64,000 nucleotides of DNA from Malachius bipustulatus (lineage: Eukaryota > Arthropoda > Insecta > Coleoptera > Melyridae): contig OU342638.1 of NCBI GenBank assembly GCA_910589415.1, positions 34,135,579 through 34,199,578 on the forward strand. The letters run 5' to 3'. A program made the position numbers and the translations under genes. The notes beneath the pieces are model-generated. The model did not search any database and had not been told where the DNA came from. It was given only the letters and a program-made list of their open reading frames with translations. This document shows positions 57,960-64,000 of this stretch, one piece after another (position 1 is the stretch's first letter; each line of letters opens with the position of its first letter).

Positions 57960-60900
57960 GAACGATAATCAATAATAACATGGCAACATCCTGTAAATAG
58001 TTTCGATTTCTTCCAATCTGGCAACACTGGTAAAGGCGATAGAATGGAAGGGCGTTGTGAAAATTGGATATTGGCAACGTTCCCGCAGACAGGGGTCGCG
58101 TTTTTATAAAGAAAACTCGCTTGATTCGACAACGTTGACTTTCATTCATACTACACATTATTAACGGGTTTTTTATATAATATTGTTTAATAATTTTGAA
58201 AACTGGCAAAAAACTACAATTTTGATACCTAGTTGTTTTTTTATCAATTATTTTTTATGAAAAATAGAGAAAAACACTATTTTTATTTGAGATTTTTCAA
58301 AAACTGCACAACGTAGGGGGAAATTAAAATTGAACAGTATGGCAACACTGCACCAAATTTTTTTTTTTAACAATACAGCTGTTTTTAATTTTTTTTTTGT
58401 AGTTAATGAGCAGTATCGCCAAACTATTTTGGTTCTATTATCAAACTAAATTTTAAGTTTCCCCTACGTTGATCTATTTAAAAAAAATAACATAGGTAAA
58501 CGATTGTTTGTTTTCCTAATTCTTAAAAAAGTTAATTACCTACTGATAGAAAAAAGCTTATCTTATCTTTTCACATTTAGAACCCCTTCACATGGCAACA
58601 TCCTGTAGTTTGTTGTTGTAGTGTAGCAGTTTCGATTTCTTCCAATCTGGCAACACTGACAAAGAAGGTGATAGAATGAAAGGGCGTCGTAAAATATGGA
58701 TATTGGCAACGTTCCAGCAGACGGGAGTCGCGTTTTTTTAAAGAAAACTCAACTTGATTCGACAACATTGGCATTCATTCATACCCATTAACGGTCTGGC
58801 AACATCGATTGTTTTTTTTTATTATATATTTTTTTTGCAATTTTAGTAGTTGTTTTGATTAATTATTTTTTTAAGAAAAATGGAGAAAAATAAATTTTTG
58901 ATTTCAGATAAAAAAAAAAAACAGCACAACGTAGGGGGAAATTATAATTGGACAGATTGGCAACACTGTATAAAGATTTCACTCTATTTTTTTTGTGATG
59001 ATGCTGCGTTTTTTTATATTTTTGTAATTATTATTGAGTAATGGGGGCCAAACTGTTGAATTTTAATTTTCCCTACGTTGTGTTAAAAAAATGACATCAA
59101 ACGATTGGTTTTCTCTTATTCTTAAAAAAAGTAATTATTGATGAAAACAAGGCTTATCGGAATCTTTTCACATTAAGAATCTCTTCACATGGCAACATCT
59201 TGTAAATAGTTTCGATTTCTTTCAAATTGGCAACACTGTTAAAGACGATAGAATGAACGGCGTTGTAAAAAGTTGATTTTGGAAATGTTCCCGCAGACAA
59301 GTTCACCTTTTTATGAAGAAAACTCGCTTAATTCGACAATGTTGACTTCCATTAACATTACACATTAACGGTCTGGCAACATCGATTTTTTTTTGTTTTC
59401 TTTATTTTTTTTAATAATTTGAAAACTGCAAAAAACGCAATTTTTTCACTTATTTTGATCAATTATTCCTTTAAGTAAGAGAGGTACTGCGTTTAATTTT
59501 TTTTTTTTTTTTTGTAATTACTATTGAGTAATGGGGCCTTTAGAATTTTAATTTTCCCTACGTTGTGTTGTTTAAAAAAAAATGACATCAAACGATTGGT
59601 TTTCTCTCTTTTTCCTAAAAAAGGTTTATTGGAATCCTTTCACATTTAGAATCCCTTCACTCACATGGCAACATCTTGTAAATAGTTTCGAATTCTTCCA
59701 ATCTGGCAACACTGGTAAAGACGATAGAATGAACGGGCGTTGTGAAAAGTTGATTTTGGAAATGTTCCCGCAGACAAGTTCGCGTTTTTATGAAGAAAAC
59801 TCGTTTGATTTGACGACGTTGACTTCCATTCACATTACACATTAACGGTCTGGCAACATCGATTTTTTTTTGTTTTCTTTATTTTTTTTAATAATTTGAA
59901 AACTGCAAAAAAACGCAATTTTTTCACTTATTTTGATCAATTATTCCTTTAAGTAAGAGAGGTACTGCGTTTAAATTTTTTTTTTTTTGTAATTACTATT
60001 GAGTAATGGGGCCTGTAGAATTTTAATTTTCCCTACGTTGTGTTGTTTAAAAAAAAATGACATCAAACGATTGGTTTTCTCTCTTTTTCCTAAAAAAGGT
60101 TTATTGGAATCCTTTCACATTTAGAATCCCTTCACTCACATGGCAACATCTTGTAAATAGTTTCGAATTCTTCCAATCTGGCAACACTGGTAAAGACGAT
60201 AGAATGAACGGGCGTTGTGAAAAGTTGATTTTGGAAATGTTCCCGCAGACAAGTTCGCGTTTTTATGAAGAAAACTCGTTTGATTTGACGACGTTGACTT
60301 CCATTCACATTACACATTAACGGTCTGGCAACATCGATTTTTTTTTGTTTTCTTTATTTTTTTTAATAATTTGAAAACTGCAAAAAAACGCAATTTTTTC
60401 ACTTATTTTGATCAATTATTCCTTTAAGTAAGAGAGGTACTGCGTTTAAATTTTTTTTTTTGTAATTACTATTGAGTAATGGGGCCTGTAGAATTTTAAT
60501 TTTCCCTACGTTGTGTTGTTTAAAAAAAAAATGACATCAAACGATTGGTTTTCTCTCTTTTTCCTAAAAAAGGTTTATTGGAATCCTTTCACATTTAGAA
60601 TCCCTTCACTCACATGGCAACATCTTGTAAATAGTTTCGAATTCTTCCAATCTGGCAACACTGGTAAAGACGATAGAATGAACGGGCGTTGTGAAAAGTT
60701 GATTTTGGAAATGTTCCCGCAGACAAGTTCGCGTTTTTATGAAGAAAACTCGTTTGATTTGACAACGTTGACTTCCATTCACATTACACATTAACGGTCT
60801 GGCAACATCGATTTTTTTTTGTTTTCTTTATTTTTTTAATAATTTGAAAACTGCCAAAAAACGCAATTTTAGCAGTTGGTTGTTTGAACAATTAATTTTT

Positions 60901-61900
60901 AAAAAAGAGAAAAAACAATGATCAGTTTTTTCTTTCTTTCAAAAACTGCACAACGTAGGGGGAAATTACAATTGAACAGATTGGCAACACTGCACCAAAA
61001 TTTCACTCTATTTTTGCGGTATTTATTTTTATTTTTTTCTAATTATTGAGCAGTGTCGCCAAACTATTAAATTTTAATTTTTCCCTACGTTGTGCTTCAA
61101 TAAAAAAAAAACTGATATCAAACGATTAGTTCTCTCTTACCCTTAAAAAAGTTAATTATAGATAAAAAAGACTTATTGGAAACGTGTAACATTTAGAATC
61201 CCTTCACATGGCAACTTCTTGTAAATAAATTTTGATCTTTTCAATCTGGCAACACTTGAAGAAGGGGATAGAATTAAAGGGCGCTGTAAAAAATGGATAT
61301 TGGCAACGTTCCAGTAAACAGGAGTCTCATTTTTCTAAAGAAAACTCGCTTGATTCGACAACGTTGACTTTCATTCATACTACACATTAACGGTCTGACA
61401 ACACCGCTTGTTTTTTTTTCAACTCCCAAAAACACGCCATTTTAGCGGATTTTCGGATTAATTAATTTGGATCAATATCGAGTTTTTAAGAACAATAGAG
61501 AAAAACAATACTCTGAAATCAGTTTTTTGATCTCAAAAACTGCACAACGTAGGGGCAAATCATAATTGAACCAATTTGCAACTATGCACCAAAATTTCAC
61601 TCTATTTTTCGTGACAACACTGCGTCTTTTTATACTTTCGAAACTGTGCGTGCAGTGTGGCCAAGCTGTTCAATTTAACCCTACGTTGTGCTGTTTTTGA
61701 AAAAAAAATTATATCAAATTAGTTTTTTTTTTTTTAAACACCACAACGTATGGGAAAATTTAACAGCATGCCAACACTGCATTTTTTTGTGATAACATTA
61801 CATTTTTCGATATTTTTGTAATAATTATTGTGCAATGTGAGCGAATAATTGTTAAATTTTAATTATACCCTACGTTGTGATGTTTAAAAAAAACTGATAT
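57960..61900. repeat. ~600-bp satellite with three near-identical 475-bp units
   Basis: The block CATGGCAACATC-TGTAAATAG, TTTCGA-TTCTTCCAATCTGG, CAACACTGGTAAAG recurs near 57979, 58593, 59189, 59664, 60139, 60614 and 61207. Spacings are about 614, 596, 475, 475, 475 and 593. The three units from about 59500 to 60800 are almost identical and lack about 120 bases found in the others. The long units carry a segment bounded by CACAACGTAGGGG and CCCCTACGTTGTG, for example about 58308-58470, 58925-59080, 60951-61094 and 61544-61690. That segment looks like a small inverted-repeat element captured in the satellite. An 87- to 93-codon frame repeats in the short units but looks like a passenger. Confidence 0.9.
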
Positions 61901-64000
61901 CAAACGATTGGTTAAAAAAGCTACTTGATAAAAAAAATTGGTTTAAAACATTAAAATTAGTTATGAAAAAAATTCTACTCCGGCAACAGCGCGCCAAGTA
62001 AATGTATTTATATTTTTTATTTTTTTTAGGGAAAGAACCGGAATCTGACATGTCATCACGTCTATTCAAATTCTTCTATAACCGAGACGAATATTTTAAT
62101 AAATTTTAAATTCATGACCCATTATACCGAGTGTTTACTACATAAAACATAACGAAAAGAGAATAAATCGTGAACGCCGGGCCGGAATAATAAACAAAAT
62201 TATTGACACAGATTGACAGCTAGTTGTGGAACGATTGATTAATTTTATCTCGTTACAGTAATTATTTCATAATAACCATTTAATTGAGATCTTTTATAAA
62301 TACACTTGGCAAGATTCCGCTATTGAATAATAAGATCTATTTTCTCGTACTATTGTTTACTGCATGGCCACTTAGAGAGAACGGGTCCTTAACATTTCAA
62401 ACATCAATGGAAATTTTGCAGCGCTCCCGAATCCGACTTGTACACTGTTATAAATAAATTCGCTTATCTGGAAAGAAGCGAAAAATCCATGTTTTCGAAC
62501 CTAAGTCCGATTGGCCAACAATAATAAAGTTCAAAGTGCTCGGAGTTTGCTATGACTGCTGTGTAATAATAATTGGACTGGATGGAATGGAAAACATCGT
62601 CTTTCAACAAGATTTAATGGAAAAAATGTTATCTTCTCCTTCTTTTCCATAGAGCTGAGAGATTTTTATCCTTCTCCGGGAAGCTTTGTAAATACTATCA
62701 ATCAATCTATCGTCTCTTCATCTCACATGAATATGAAACAATCAATACTGTTACTTCATAATTAGTTAATTAAAACACGCGATTTTCGACCTAATCAATC
62801 GGGAAGTAATGGACGTTTTAATCCGATTAATTTCGTTGAAAAAAATTATGACATAACAAGTTTGTCCTTAATTTTTCGACATCCTGCATTTGAATGTTCC
62901 AGGTTACCTTTTTTTATTCCCTCAACCCAGGTTAGTTTAATTTTTGACAGCTCAGGTTACCTCTTTTTTTGGCAATCCAGTTTCCCTCTTTTTTATTGTT
63001 AACGAAAGGATATTTAACGTCAAAAAGAGACATCGCCTGTATAACAAATTGGAGCGTCGATTTAACGCTTCGATTCATGAGTTTCTAATAATAATAATAA
63101 TAATAATAATAACAACAAAGCCATATCGTCGTTTCATTTGGGATTTTACATAAAAGCACACCATGACAAAAACAAATTGATATGTAAATCTGATAAGTAC
63201 GATGGATAAAGAGACAAAAACAAAGATCATGTGGCATAAGTTTGCGAATAAGATGAAGAAAGATAAATTCATCAATAAAATACATTCAAAGACATAATAA
63301 GTGTGATTTCCCGTTTAATAAGAACCCGGATGGTTTTTCTACAGAAGATCGAGGTACATTCGATGTTACGGAAGAAAGATCGAATAAATTTGTCGCAGTC
63401 GGATGTGAGGGACCCATGTCATAGAGAGCAAAAGAGTGGCTTCAATATGCATGGACCATAGTCAATTTAGCTTATTTTTTTCTGCTTTTTTTGGATATCG
63501 TCAACATTAGCCATAATCGACATCAATTTTTTTCCCAGGCAGTAAAAATTGTCAAAATTCCTGTATTTTAGTCCCAAGACTGGTGATTGGCTGAGGAAAG
63601 AAAAAAATAAAACGAACATTTTACAAAATTAACAATTCCCAATCTCATCATAACAAACGAAACAATTTCGGAGCACATCAGTTGTTAGTTTAAATTGATC
63701 GAATGACAGGTGACGCGCAGTAGCACTGTGACAAGACAAACGACATTCTGGTCTAAAGTTACCCTGGACACGTTAGTTCAGTTATTTCTCTACTTCTAAC
63801 TATTTGGCAGCTATTTTCAGCCGGAAACATACAAAAGAGCAAAAACTAGCCGCATTTACTAAACGAAAGCCAACAAAGACGACTTTAAATTTAAACCCAA
63901 CAAATTGACGTTTCCTTTTCTAAAACTGAGCCCAAGGCTGCACAAGCAGACAAATCACCGGCACCGCACACGGGACCCAAAATAGATTTACTCACCCTAC
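61900..64000. other. Intergenic or intronic, nothing recognised
   Basis: No domain, repeat array or RNA gene was seen except the (AAT)n tract listed separately. The last 500 bases are less AT-rich and look single-copy. Confidence 0.45.
63087..63111. repeat. (AAT)n microsatellite
   Basis: Uninterrupted trinucleotide repeat of about eight units. Confidence 0.9.

Noticed and set aside
59582..60794. Three identical ~87-93 codon open frames
   Set aside because: They are copies of the same 475-bp satellite unit, with no start context, domain or codon pattern. The frame is a by-product of recent tandem copying.
1..64000. CRISPR-like arrays, operons or bacterial insertions
   Set aside because: The repeats have no regular 20-50 base spacers of unique sequence, no associated genes exist, and the two host genes are spliced. 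The DNA is eukaryotic throughout.

Overview
This window is AT-rich, intron-rich DNA from an animal, almost certainly an insect. The evidence is two spliced CD36-family genes, a mariner transposon, a CR1/L2-like retrotransposon copy, many arthropod-style foldback elements, and scattered TAGGTAGGTACCTA-type motifs. The species cannot be fixed from sequence alone; a hemipteran is a weak guess.

The only well-supported host genes are two CD36/SNMP/SR-B scavenger-receptor paralogs, both on the + strand. Gene A (23770-33905, 10 coding exons, 537 residues) and gene B (43172-50388, 9 coding exons, 557 residues) were reconstructed by hand from GT-AG junctions with continuous frame. They share several intron positions and phases, so they are related by duplication. 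Gene B keeps the six ectodomain cysteines of the family; gene A keeps four.

Layout: 1-4.7 kb repeats (a ~250-bp satellite and a ~240-bp duplication); 5.3-6.9 kb truncated, frameshifted LINE; 7.7-9.3 kb ~95-bp repeats; 12.2-13.6 kb repeats around a GAGTGCCACAGG core; 14.7-18.4 kb foldback element, intact mariner (15804-17100), hairpin, second foldback element; 19.9-22.7 kb ~155-bp satellite; 23.8-33.9 kb gene A, with different tandem repeats in introns 1, 3 and 9; 35.2-38.2 kb short repeats, a degenerate RTE-like LINE on the - strand and an inverted repeat; 40.1-42.3 kb duplications and CAGTGGCG repeats; 43.2-50.4 kb gene B, with a GAAGAA-rich intron 1 and a MITE-like element in intron 3; 50.9-51.9 kb repeats with a CCGCCATTAACAGGCC core; 53.9-55.8 kb CTTCTT-rich array; 56.5 kb possible first exon of another gene; 58-61.9 kb ~600-bp satellite that includes three almost identical 475-bp units; 62-64 kb nothing recognised.

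The most striking property is the number of unrelated local tandem-repeat families packed between and inside two ordinary receptor genes. I found no operon-like, CRISPR-like or clearly novel enzymatic system. The best leads are the intact mariner, the CD36 cysteine and N-terminal-tail differences, the foldback elements ending in ACAGGGTG, and satellites that appear to be built from transposon pieces.
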